Source: a virus
Length of the DNA stretch: 41,992 bases
Virus record (IMG/VR): IMGVR_UViG_3300027971_000088
Location: 1 to 41,992 of that record
Reading direction: 5' to 3' (one strand)
Positions 16,237 through 23,521 of the stretch are shown here, piece after piece. Positions within the stretch are counted from its first letter, which is position 1. Each line of letters begins with the position of its first letter. The translations under genes were made by a program, and so were the position numbers. The notes below the pieces were generated by a model. That model ran no database searches, was not told where the DNA came from, and was given only the letters and a program-made list of their open reading frames with translations.

Positions 16237-16424
16237 TTGTACTCTCCTAAACGTGTGTTCAAACGCTCTATACGGGTCATATTCATGTCTAGCACAGCTT
16301 GGGCATACTCTACTGCTCCTTCGGCCTCAAGCCTGTCCAGATGGGCTTGCGCCAGTTCGCGGGTGATGACCTCGGCTGGCGTCAGGTCGCGGTAATAGTC
16401 TTTCAAAAACTTTAGAAATTTCAT
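16233..16424 (-). CDS. Small helical protein, unknown
   Basis: This 63-residue hydrophilic helical protein has a Lys-rich start (MKFLKFLKDYYRDLTPAEVI) and Glu/Arg-rich helices. AGAGG lies about 9 bases before the start. The coupled position in the leftward operon supports it. No family or catalytic motif is recognised. Confidence 0.6.
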   Translation of the reverse strand: MKFLKFLKDYYRDLTPAEVITRELAQAHLDRLEAEGAVEYAQAVLDMNMTRIERLNTRLGEYK

Positions 16425-16448
16425 GGTAATTTAGCCTCTTTTAGTAGT

Positions 16449-16823
16449 TCAAGTCTCAACATATTCATCAACAGCTTTTGCCCAGTTTTTGTCTACAGGA
16501 ATGGGCGACACCCAACGCCCGTTTATAAACCGCTGGGTGCGGATGTACTTACCAAACCGAGCGTCATGTACTGGGTCTGGAATACGGGGAACAATCTCAG
16601 GCTCTGGCGGGTACTCAAACACCTTGCCGTTGTTCCACTCCTCGGCTAGGCTTTTGGCCTCGGCTTCAAGGGCAAACACATGGCCTGGGCGGTCAGTAAA
16701 CGTCAAACAGTTAAAACCGTTCTTGTTCTTAACACCCCACCATCCATTGGGGCCAATGGCTTCGGCCTTGTAAGGGCCAGAGGCAAAATACCTATTTGGT
16801 TGTGCTGTCTGTGAAGATTTCAT
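16449..16823 (-). CDS. Hypothetical early protein
   Basis: This 124-residue protein has an N-terminal beta region with RYFASGPYKAEAIGPNGWWG and NCLTFTDRPGHVFALEAEA, then helical AKSLAEEWNNGK, then a basic C-terminal part. The ribosome site GGAGCTAAAGAG lies just upstream and its ATG overlaps the stop of the preceding gene. The early part resembles small phage proteins that report on a single folded domain, but I cannot name the family. No membrane segment. Confidence 0.62.
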   Translation of the reverse strand: MKSSQTAQPNRYFASGPYKAEAIGPNGWWGVKNKNGFNCLTFTDRPGHVFALEAEAKSLAEEWNNGKVFEYPPEPEIVPRIPDPVHDARFGKYIRTQRFINGRWVSPIPVDKNWAKAVDEYVET

Positions 16824-17065
16824 CTCTTTAGCTCCATGATCTCAAGCTCAAGTTGTTTGCAGTGCTGCACCAGGTTGTCGTAGTCCTGCTTGTACCTAGT
16901 TCTTGTAAGCCTCTCGGCGCCAGCCCACCCGATGAGCGTACCTTTAGTAACGGCCATACGTAGGTGGGAGCGCAGCTCGTGCGCTGTCAGGATGCCTATC
17001 TGCCCTGGTATTGGAGACAGCTGCTCAACGACTTCATCTATCTGCATTTGCATCATTTCAGACAT
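16820..17065 (-). CDS. Small helical protein, unknown
   Basis: This 81-residue protein begins MSEMMQMQIDEVVEQLSPIP, has TAHELRSHLRMAVTKGTLIG in the middle and ends in a Lys/Glu-rich helix with LEIMELKR. TAGGAG lies before the ATG. It follows the 37-residue membrane protein by one base and overlaps the next gene by four. No function can be assigned. Confidence 0.62.
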   Translation of the reverse strand: MSEMMQMQIDEVVEQLSPIPGQIGILTAHELRSHLRMAVTKGTLIGWAGAERLTRTRYKQDYDNLVQHCKQLELEIMELKR

Positions 17066-17066
17066 A

Positions 17067-17180
17067 TCAGACTCCTAAAAAGAAAAGTGTGGCCAGGCCG
17101 AGGCCGATGGCCACTGCCATGGCAATGTCTGCCCACTTGCGGGTGACGGGTTGGATGGTGTAGTGCTCGCGGTATCGCAT
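17067..17180 (-). CDS. Single-span membrane microprotein (37 residues)
   Basis: The reading frame begins MRYREHYTIQPVTRKWADIA and ends in one hydrophobic span (about residues 19-36). A consensus GGAG ribosome site sits 6 bases upstream. The basic N-terminus suggests it faces the cytoplasm. It belongs to the same coupled operon as the other small membrane proteins. Function unknown. Confidence 0.6.
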   Translation of the reverse strand: MRYREHYTIQPVTRKWADIAMAVAIGLGLATLFFLGV

Positions 17181-17197
17181 AGTGGACTCCTAAAGAT

Positions 17198-17211
17198 GGG
17201 GCCGTAGCCCC
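17198..17211 (-). promoter_or_regulatory. GGGGC-CGTA-GCCCC hairpin between leftward genes
   Basis: A perfect 5-bp GC stem with a CGTA loop lies between the 87-residue gene and the next start at 17180. No T-run follows on the - strand, so it is probably an mRNA-processing or partial attenuation element that lowers expression of the downstream genes. Confidence 0.5.
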
Positions 17212-17218
17212 GTGTTGA

Positions 17219-17482
17219 TTATTTGCGCTCAACAGTGCCGACTAAAGTGCCTTTCATAATTTGGAAAAGCACGGCCTTGGCAATGTTGAGAGTTTGACGG
17301 GCGCCGTCAGTATCATCGTGAGCCATTTGCTCTTGTGCGTCTGACATTAAGTTAGCAACAATCATGTGGCCACCAGTGAATTTGTAGGTAATTGAGCGCT
17401 TGACAGACTCCATGTAGGCGTCCATATCAGCAAAACCGTACATTGCGATGTTGCGCTCTGTTTGGGTGGTAGTAACTTGCAT
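17219..17482 (-). CDS. First gene of leftward operon, unknown
   Basis: This 87-residue hydrophilic protein starts MQVTTTQTERNIAMYGFADM and has a helical C-terminal half (LNIAKAVLFQIMKGTLVGT). A good ribosome site (AGGAG) lies upstream. It is the first gene after the leftward promoter candidate, so it is probably made early and in quantity. No family recognised. Confidence 0.62.
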   Translation of the reverse strand: MQVTTTQTERNIAMYGFADMDAYMESVKRSITYKFTGGHMIVANLMSDAQEQMAHDDTDGARQTLNIAKAVLFQIMKGTLVGTVERK

Positions 17483-17527
17483 TTTTAGCTCCTAGAGTTT
17501 GCCTTACGGCGGTTGTTGATGCCTCGC

Positions 17528-17555
17528 ATCTTACATGAATTGACTACTTCATCAA
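17528..17555 (-). promoter_or_regulatory. Leftward promoter candidate
   Basis: On the - strand TTGATG (17550-17555) and TAAGAT (17528-17533) are spaced by 16 bases, a fair sigma70-type promoter aimed at the leftward operon. A palindrome GATGC-CTC-GCATC (17518-17530) overlaps the -10 end and could be an operator, perhaps for the Cro-like protein encoded at 17661. Confidence 0.5.
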
Positions 17556-17567
17556 CTTATTTATCTA
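17540..17567 (+). promoter_or_regulatory. Rightward early promoter candidate
   Basis: TTGACT (17540-17545) and TATCTA (17562-17567) are spaced by 16 bases and point to the HTH-RuvC operon that starts at 17661. They overlap the leftward promoter, so the two would exclude each other, as at lambda-type switch regions. Confidence 0.5.
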
Positions 17568-17660
17568 GGTGTTTACCCTTAGAGATGCAAATAAATTGCT
17601 TTTCTAGTCAAAAAAGCACCATAGAATGGACGCATTCGTCAATTAAAGAGGTTAGGAACA

Positions 17661-17870
17661 ATGATTACACCGACAGAGCAAGCAATCGAGGCCATCCGGC
17701 TACGAGCCAAGGAAGCGGGGTTCAAGATGAACGACTTAGCGTATGCAGCAAACATCGACCCTGCCCAACTCAGTAGGTGGAGCACCGGCAAGACTATCCC
17801 TCTCTACTCCAACATCATGAAGCTGGAGCAGGCCGTGGACGCGCTAATAGCGGCAAAGGCGCCCCAATGA
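17661..17870 (+). CDS. Cro/XRE-type helix-turn-helix regulator
   Basis: This 69-residue protein shows a compact XRE fold: helices at about residues 6-20, then the HTH (MNDLAYAANIDPAQLSRWST, residues 23-42), then a C-terminal helix. The length is that of Cro-like repressors with no oligomerisation or peptidase domain. It is the first gene of the rightward early unit, next to divergent promoters, and is the natural candidate to control both. It overlaps the resolvase start by 4 bases. Confidence 0.8.
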   Translation: MITPTEQAIEAIRLRAKEAGFKMNDLAYAANIDPAQLSRWSTGKTIPLYSNIMKLEQAVDALIAAKAPQ

Positions 17871-18337
17871 TAGTCATGGCCATCGACCCAGGACTGAGTG
17901 GCGCTATTGCCGTGTTCACCGATGACCTGTTGGTGGCCGTCATTGACACACCGACTCACGAACTCACTCGCAATAACAAGACGAAGCGGCAGATTTCAGC
18001 GTCAGGTTTAGCTGCCATTTTTAGAGACTACAAGCCAGAGCACGTCATTGTGGAGAAGGTGTCCGCAATGCCAGGACAAGGGGTAACTTCGATGTTCTCA
18101 TTCGGACGCAGTTTCGGCTTGATAGAGGGCATTGTCGGGGCGTTTGAGATACCGGCTACCTACGTCATGCCATCAGTCTGGACAAAGGGCATAGGCCGTG
18201 GTGCAGGTAAGGACGCATCACGCGCACGGGCCTGCGAACTGTATCCCGTTTGGGAGAAATCGTTTGCACGGGTTAAGGATGACGGGCGCGCTGATGCCGT
18301 TCTCATTGGCGCGTGGTATCTGAAAGGGAACAAGTGA
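17867..18337 (+). CDS. ruvC: RuvC-like Holliday junction resolvase
   Basis: I place the start at 17867 (MIVMAIDPGLSG), in an ATGA overlap with the HTH gene. The 156-residue protein shows the RuvC catalytic set: Asp7 in AIDPGLSG, Glu63 in VIVEKV, and Asp139/Asp143 in KDDGRADAVL. It would resolve four-way junctions in replicating or recombining phage DNA before packaging. The length is usual for phage RuvC. Confidence 0.9.
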   Translation: MIVMAIDPGLSGAIAVFTDDLLVAVIDTPTHELTRNNKTKRQISASGLAAIFRDYKPEHVIVEKVSAMPGQGVTSMFSFGRSFGLIEGIVGAFEIPATYVMPSVWTKGIGRGAGKDASRARACELYPVWEKSFARVKDDGRADAVLIGAWYLKGNK

Positions 18338-18531
18338 GCCTGCACGACTTACGAACCCTACGAGAGCACGCCGTGTACCTGGCCACGCAACTCGAACAAG
18401 AGCGCAACGCATCACGCGATAAGACCGAATTCCTAAAGCGCCTGGTGCATCCCGAGGACCTTGGCCACTGCGTCACGTCTGAGGTACGCAACTTGGCTTA
18501 CCAATTACTCATAAACGAAAGCCCTGAATGA
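18334..18531 (+). CDS. Small helical early protein, unknown
   Basis: The likely start is GTG at 18334, which overlaps the resolvase stop and has AAAGGG a few bases upstream. A longer GTG start at 18313 has no good ribosome site. The resulting 65-residue protein is helical and charged (HDLRTLREHAVYLATQLEQE at the start). It overlaps the nuclease gene by 4 bases. No family identified. Confidence 0.6.
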   Translation: MSLHDLRTLREHAVYLATQLEQERNASRDKTEFLKRLVHPEDLGHCVTSEVRNLAYQLLINESPE

Positions 18532-19619
18532 AACAACTCTTACTCCGCCCATCTAGTGCAGCGCGCTGGATAGCCTGCCCCGCATCAGCACGCCTATCAC
18601 TGAAAGTACCCCGAGAGGAGTCAGGTGAGGCTGCCCAGATAGGCACTGCCATCCACTCGCTGTCGGAGACTTGCTGGCAGCTAGATCAGGACCCCATGGA
18701 CTTTATCGGCAAGACAATTGAGGGGATCGTTATTACGCGAGAGAACGCTGAATTTGCGCTCGCGCACATTCGCGTGGTGGCTGGGTTGGAGGCCGAGCTA
18801 GGCACAGTAAAGGTGGAGCAGTACGGTATCGCATACGAGGACTCGCTGGTCAAGGTTGGCGGTACTGCGGACGTTGTTGCATACAACCTGGAGAAGTCTG
18901 TGCTTGTGATTGCTGACCTCAAAACAGGACGGCAGTGGGTGGACGCTGACAGCGATCAGATGCGTATCTATGCGCTTGGAATGATGCACAAACTGGTCAA
19001 GGTTTTTGACAAGGTGGGCCTTACCATTGTGCAGCCCCAGACGGGCGAGAACCGCCATCACGAGATGACGGGCGACGAGTTGCTACAGTGGAAAGCGGAC
19101 GTTCTGATACCGGCAGTAACAGCGGCTAAAGATGAGAAGTCAGAACCCACACCATCCAAGGAAGCCTGTCAGTGGTGTCCCGCTAAGATGATCTGTCCAG
19201 CGCAGACAAAGGCGCTGGCTGCGGTCCCCGTAACTGCTGACATTGCAACCCTGACGCCGGACCAGGTAGCCGACTTGCTGGACAAAGCGGAACTGGTGGA
19301 GGACTTCATCACTGCGCTACGCAAGCAGGCCACCAAGACGCTGGAAGCTGGCGGTGTGCTGCGCGGTTGGCAGATGGCGCCTAAACGCCCCACTAGGCAG
19401 TGGACGAAGGACGCTGACGCCGTGCAGGTGCTGCTGTCTGCTGGCGTACCCGAGACGCAGATTTACGAGACATCAATGATTACGCCTGCTGCCGCAGACA
19501 AACTGTTAGGCAAGGACAGGAAACAAGTTTTGGATGCCGTGACAAAGAAAGTTTCTTCTGGACTCACGTTGTCTAAATCCCGTGGGCTTGGCGAAAGCAC
19601 AGCCCTACTTCAACTCTGA
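18528..19619 (+). CDS. Cas4/RecB-like PD-(D/E)XK nuclease (DUF2800-like)
   Basis: This 363-residue protein opens with LRPSSAARWIACPASARLSL and carries His43 in GTAIHSLSE, Asp115 in GGTADVV and the D-x-K pair 130-132 in IADLKTG, which together form the PD-(D/E)XK active site. Cys17 and the late cluster Cys214, Cys217 and Cys223 (ACQWCPAKMIC) match the four-Cys iron-sulphur site of Cas4/AddB-type nucleases. In phage operons such proteins act with an SSB or annealing protein in recombination, and the SSB-like gene is next. Confidence 0.85.
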   Translation: MKQLLLRPSSAARWIACPASARLSLKVPREESGEAAQIGTAIHSLSETCWQLDQDPMDFIGKTIEGIVITRENAEFALAHIRVVAGLEAELGTVKVEQYGIAYEDSLVKVGGTADVVAYNLEKSVLVIADLKTGRQWVDADSDQMRIYALGMMHKLVKVFDKVGLTIVQPQTGENRHHEMTGDELLQWKADVLIPAVTAAKDEKSEPTPSKEACQWCPAKMICPAQTKALAAVPVTADIATLTPDQVADLLDKAELVEDFITALRKQATKTLEAGGVLRGWQMAPKRPTRQWTKDADAVQVLLSAGVPETQIYETSMITPAAADKLLGKDRKQVLDAVTKKVSSGLTLSKSRGLGESTALLQL

Positions 19620-19639
19620 AAACTGAAAGCTAAACGCAA

Positions 19640-20224
19640 ATGCTAAATCTATCTTCTGGTAGCGGCTCTGGTAACTACATCCGCTTTTCGCCCCAAGCAA
19701 ACGCTTGGACAAACAACAACAACGAGGAAATTGAACTTAAAAAAGTAGTGTTCGACATCGACAACATCAAGACAGGCTGGCTTTTGCTGGGTGTCGGTGT
19801 ACGCGATTGGGTGCAGGACGAATCTGTCGGCAAGAAAGGGCCGCAGCCCAGCCCCGAGCACAAACGTGGATTCCAGGTTGTGCTGTACAACAAAGAGATC
19901 GGCGCTGCTGAGTGGTCATCTAACGGTGTGGGTCCGAACATGGGTCTGGAGCAGATGTACAAGGCCTGTTCAGCAGAGCGTGCAGCTAACCCTGGCAAGC
20001 TGCCGGTGCTTGAGTACGGGCACTCTAAGGCAGAGAAGATCGGCAAGGGTACGACTCGCATTCCTATCTTCGTATTGAAGGGTTGGGTTGCCCGGCCTGC
20101 GGGACTGGATGCGGTGGCAGAGGAATTCGAGGCAGAGCCAGCGCCACCTCCAGTAGTGGTGCAGCCGGTACGCAAGGCAACGCCCAAGCCAGTGGAAGTG
20201 GTTGAGGACGACGAGATTTTCTAA
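19640..20224 (+). CDS. SSB-like single-stranded DNA-binding protein
   Basis: This 194-residue protein has a beta-rich N-terminal domain (about residues 1-140) and a disordered Pro/Val/Glu tail ending in DDEIF. That is the kind of short acidic tip by which SSB proteins recruit partners. The pairing with the DUF2800-like nuclease is a known phage arrangement (DUF2815-like neighbours). A strong terminator follows the stop, closing this unit. The OB fold cannot be confirmed without structure prediction. Confidence 0.72.
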   Translation: MLNLSSGSGSGNYIRFSPQANAWTNNNNEEIELKKVVFDIDNIKTGWLLLGVGVRDWVQDESVGKKGPQPSPEHKRGFQVVLYNKEIGAAEWSSNGVGPNMGLEQMYKACSAERAANPGKLPVLEYGHSKAEKIGKGTTRIPIFVLKGWVARPAGLDAVAEEFEAEPAPPPVVVQPVRKATPKPVEVVEDDEIF

Positions 20225-20271
20225 GCGTTAGACTAACGCGCCGGTGGGTTGATCTCCACCGGCTTTTTTTT
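20225..20271 (+). terminator. Double-hairpin intrinsic terminator
   Basis: GCGTTA-GAC-TAACGC (20225-20239) is followed at once by GCCGGTGG/CCACCGGC (20240-20263) and eight Ts (20264-20271). The second is a textbook intrinsic terminator closing the early unit after the SSB-like gene. The first stem may add pausing. Confidence 0.93.
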
Positions 20272-20290
20272 CCCCTCAAAAAAGTACAAC

Positions 20291-21247
20291 ATGAACAACA
20301 TTGAATTTGGCGATTGCAGGGCAACAATGCGGCGCTGGAAAGAGCAAGGAATCAAGGCGCAGACTTGCGTTACCAGCCCTCCGTACTACGGATTACGGGA
20401 CTATGGACATGAAGGGCAGATTGGGCTGGAAGAAACACCGGAGGAATACATCAAGGCTATGGTCGAGGTGTTTCGATGCGTATGGGATGTGCTGGAAGAC
20501 GATGGGACGCTGTGGCTAAACATTGGCGATAGCTACCACAACACAAACCCCGGCAGCGGTGGTAAGTGCGTGCTTCCTGGTGCTGGCAAAGCTATGACCG
20601 AAGGCCGCTATCACACTGGAAAGCGCAGCTTTAACGGGTCGGATGTAAAACCAAAAGACCTTATCGGCATTCCTTGGCTGCTGGCGTTTGCACTTCGCGC
20701 AGATGGCTGGTATCTACGTCAGGACATCATCTGGCACAAGCCAAACCCGATGCCTGAATCGGTGCAAGACCGATGCACTAAAGCGCATGAATACATTTTT
20801 CTGATGAGCAAATCGCAGAAGTATTACTACGATTCCGACGCGATTAAGGAGGCCAGCTCTGATCCAGAAGGAAGCGCCAATAGATACAAAACTCCTTTCT
20901 TTGCTGGCGAGAAGCATGAAAGCGGTGGGTATTCAATTACTGGCGCTACCCACACTAAAGGAATGAAAGAGTTTGATGGGAGCAGAAACAAGCGCAGCGT
21001 TTGGACAGTAAACGTAAAGCCTTACGCTGGCGCACACTTTGCCGTGTTCCCATCAGACTTGATTGAGCCTTGCATCCTTGCTGGCGCACCAGTAGGCGGC
21101 ATTGTGCTTGACCCGTTTATGGGCAGCGGGACAACGGGACAGGTAGCACAAAACCTTGGTCGGCAATACATTGGCTGTGAATTGAACATTGACTACAAAC
21201 CGCTGCAAGACAAGCGTCTGGCGCAGCAATCTTTAATATTGGAATAG
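20291..21247 (+). CDS. DNA methyltransferase, TSPPY (beta-type) class
   Basis: The start at 20291 (MNNIEFGDCR) is preferred because a longer start at 20249 would reach into the terminator. The 318-residue protein carries the catalytic TSPPYYGLRDYG motif (28-39) early and the AdoMet-binding DPFMGSGTT motif (about 274-282) near the end, the order of beta-class N4-cytosine or N6-adenine methyltransferases. No restriction enzyme lies beside it, so self-protection from host restriction or regulation by methylation is likely. The recognition site is unknown. Confidence 0.88.
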   Translation: MNNIEFGDCRATMRRWKEQGIKAQTCVTSPPYYGLRDYGHEGQIGLEETPEEYIKAMVEVFRCVWDVLEDDGTLWLNIGDSYHNTNPGSGGKCVLPGAGKAMTEGRYHTGKRSFNGSDVKPKDLIGIPWLLAFALRADGWYLRQDIIWHKPNPMPESVQDRCTKAHEYIFLMSKSQKYYYDSDAIKEASSDPEGSANRYKTPFFAGEKHESGGYSITGATHTKGMKEFDGSRNKRSVWTVNVKPYAGAHFAVFPSDLIEPCILAGAPVGGIVLDPFMGSGTTGQVAQNLGRQYIGCELNIDYKPLQDKRLAQQSLILE

Positions 21248-21249
21248 TG

Positions 21250-23259
21250 ATGCCAGACACAGAAACAATAGCTAAGGCGCTGGGCAACGCCAAGCAGGTT
21301 AACGGGCAGTGGGTGTGCTCATGCCCCGTACCTGGTCACGGCAGAGGGAACGGCGACAAGAACCCTAGTCTCTCCATAACTGAAAGTGATGGCAGGGTCC
21401 TGTTCCACTGTCACGGCGGCTGCGACCAGAGGGACGTGTTCGACGCTGTCAGGGCTAGGGACTTGCTGCCCACTACGCCAAAGCGGGAAGAAATCAGCTT
21501 TACCCAGCACCAGGACAAGGTACTGGAAAAGGAATGGGTGTACCGCGCAGAGGACGGCACTGAACTGTTTACCAAGCGCCGATATAAGACTAATGATGCC
21601 AAGGGTAAGACATACTCTATTCACCGCGTGGATGCCGCGGGGAAGCGGATAGCGGGGATAAAGGACACCAGAATTGTTCCCCTCAATTTGCCCGAGATTA
21701 TTGAGGCAAAGCAATCAGGCCGAGCCATCTACCTAGTTGAAGGCGAGAAGGCAGCGGACGCGCTAACAAGTATTGGCGCCATTGCAACGACAAGTCACAC
21801 TGGTGCAGGGTCATGGCCGACGGAGATTACGCAATACTTTGCAGGCGCCAATGTCGTGGTAATTCCTGACAATGACCAGCCAGGAATATCTTACGCTAAA
21901 CGCGCAATTGCTCACCTATTACCCGTGGTTAAGTCAATTCGATACCTTGACCTTGGATTGATGATGGAGGGCGATGACGCTTACGAGTGGGTATATCACG
22001 CAAAAGGTACGCGCAAGGAACTGGCGGAGATGGCCAAGCAGGCGCCGGTTATCACTCAGCAAACGCCTGTAACGGATAGCGAACAATCAATAGAAACAAC
22101 GCAAACAGAACAAGAAGCCTTTAACCCGACCCCGCAACTTCTCAACATCGAGGCTTGGGACACCATCAAGGACGAGCCTGTCAGGTGGATCATCAAGAAC
22201 GTGCTGCCGGAGAAGGGTTTTGGTGCCCTGTACGGGCCGCCAGGTAGCTACAAGTCATTTATTGCGCTGGACATAGCCGAGGCGGTGGCCACAGGACGCC
22301 AGTGGATGGGTAACCAAGTTACGAACCCTGGCGCCGTTCTCTACATAGCGGGTGAAGGTCATGGCGGTATCGGGGCGCGTATCAAGGCTTGCAAGATCAA
22401 CCACCAGACGCAGGACGGGGCCGAAATCTACGTCATACGCTACCAGCTCAACCTGAGATCAAGCGCAGACGACTTTAACCTGCTGATGCAGTCCATTGAC
22501 AACTTAATAGAGCGCACGGGCATAGAGCTGCGCCTGGTCCAGATAGATACCCTAGCCAGAGCCTTCGGCGGCGGCAACGAGAACGACAGCCAGGACATGG
22601 GCGCATTCATCCATAACGCAGGCCGGCTGCAACGCAAACTCAACTGCGCCTTGATGGTTTTGCACCACTCAGGCAAGGACGCCACCAAAGGATTGCGCGG
22701 TCACAGCTCACTCTTAGGAGCAGTGGATACCCAACTAGAACTGCAAAAGTTGGAGCAAACAGACCACAAGGAAGGCGTCGCAGGCCAAGGAATTCTCACC
22801 ATAAGTAAGCAAAAGGACGGTCAGGACAATTTAAAGTTTGGGTTTGAGATGGTCCAGATCAACATCAACCAGGACAAGGAAAGCGGACTTGGGCTGGACG
22901 AGAACGTATCGCTGGCGGTCAGGGAACAACAGGAAAACATCGACCAGCAGCACAAGAAACCCAAGGTTCCACCGCCAAGGACAGGGGCTGGTGGCGTCCA
23001 AAAGGTGGCAATTGACGCACTGCACAAGGCAATTGGAGAGCATGGAGAGATGCGTTTAATTGACGGAAAGCGCAATAAATCGATCCACGTGGAACAGTGG
23101 ATGGAGGCTTTTTCAGCCGCCCAAACCGACAAAACAGGCATCAAAAGGCGCTTTACAAGGTGCGTGCAGAGCCTTCAGAACGCCAAAAGGGTGGAGGTTT
23201 TTGATCCGTTTGTTTGGGTGATTTGGAGCGATGGTGACCAAAATGATAGCGACTTTTAG
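21250..23259 (+). CDS. Primase-helicase fusion protein
   Basis: This 669-residue protein starts at ATG 21250, or one codon earlier at GTG 21247. It begins with a zinc-binding primase domain (Cys23, Cys25, His30, Cys54, Cys58), followed by a TOPRIM core (VEGEKAAD 163-170; PDND 206-209). Next comes a RecA-like ATPase with Walker A GPPGSYKS (329-336) and Walker B LVQID (429-433). It would lay down primers and unwind DNA at the fork. With no phage polymerase in the window, the host replicase must do synthesis. The iteron-like array lies directly downstream. Confidence 0.88.
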   Translation: MPDTETIAKALGNAKQVNGQWVCSCPVPGHGRGNGDKNPSLSITESDGRVLFHCHGGCDQRDVFDAVRARDLLPTTPKREEISFTQHQDKVLEKEWVYRAEDGTELFTKRRYKTNDAKGKTYSIHRVDAAGKRIAGIKDTRIVPLNLPEIIEAKQSGRAIYLVEGEKAADALTSIGAIATTSHTGAGSWPTEITQYFAGANVVVIPDNDQPGISYAKRAIAHLLPVVKSIRYLDLGLMMEGDDAYEWVYHAKGTRKELAEMAKQAPVITQQTPVTDSEQSIETTQTEQEAFNPTPQLLNIEAWDTIKDEPVRWIIKNVLPEKGFGALYGPPGSYKSFIALDIAEAVATGRQWMGNQVTNPGAVLYIAGEGHGGIGARIKACKINHQTQDGAEIYVIRYQLNLRSSADDFNLLMQSIDNLIERTGIELRLVQIDTLARAFGGGNENDSQDMGAFIHNAGRLQRKLNCALMVLHHSGKDATKGLRGHSSLLGAVDTQLELQKLEQTDHKEGVAGQGILTISKQKDGQDNLKFGFEMVQININQDKESGLGLDENVSLAVREQQENIDQQHKKPKVPPPRTGAGGVQKVAIDALHKAIGEHGEMRLIDGKRNKSIHVEQWMEAFSAAQTDKTGIKRRFTRCVQSLQNAKRVEVFDPFVWVIWSDGDQNDSDF

Positions 23260-23291
23260 GGCGTTTTATTGCTTACGTAATTGGCAATGGG

Positions 23292-23455
23292 ACAAATGGG
23301 ACAAATGGACGGGACAAATGGACGATTGAGAGGAAAAACGTCAAAATGGTACAAATGGACAAATGGGACAAATGGAGGACAAATGGAAGACAAATGGATG
23401 GACAAATGGACAAAATGGTCAATAAGCATCAATTTGGCGAGAATGGGACAAATGG
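23292..23455 (+). repeat. Iteron-like array of ACAAATGG, candidate replication origin
   Basis: The 8-mer ACAAATGG occurs exactly ten times in direct orientation (starts at 23292, 23301, 23314, 23351, 23359, 23368, 23379, 23390, 23402 and 23448). Nine of the ten are preceded by G. One further copy has an extra A (23410-23418) and an inverted copy lies at 23481-23488. Most neighbours are 8-13 bases apart, near one helical turn. Arrays of this kind bind replication initiators in plasmid and phage origins. The region is free of convincing genes and follows the primase-helicase gene. Origin function is inference. Confidence 0.7.
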
Positions 23456-23494
23456 GAGAGCGTATTCTTTATATACGCTCCCATTTGTCCCATT
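23442..23494. repeat. 22-bp interrupted inverted repeat carrying iterons on both arms
   Basis: AATGGGACAAATGGGAG (23442-23458) pairs perfectly with its complement at 23478-23494. A 2-base bulge (AG, 23459-23460) and an inner stem CGTAT/ATACG (23461-23465 with 23473-23477) follow, around a 7-base loop. The outer stem contains one iteron in each direction. It could be the dyad of the origin or a bidirectional transcription stop after the primase gene. Confidence 0.8.
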
Positions 23495-23521
23495 TCCAAA
23501 TGCCCGAAAAGGCGGTGCCAA

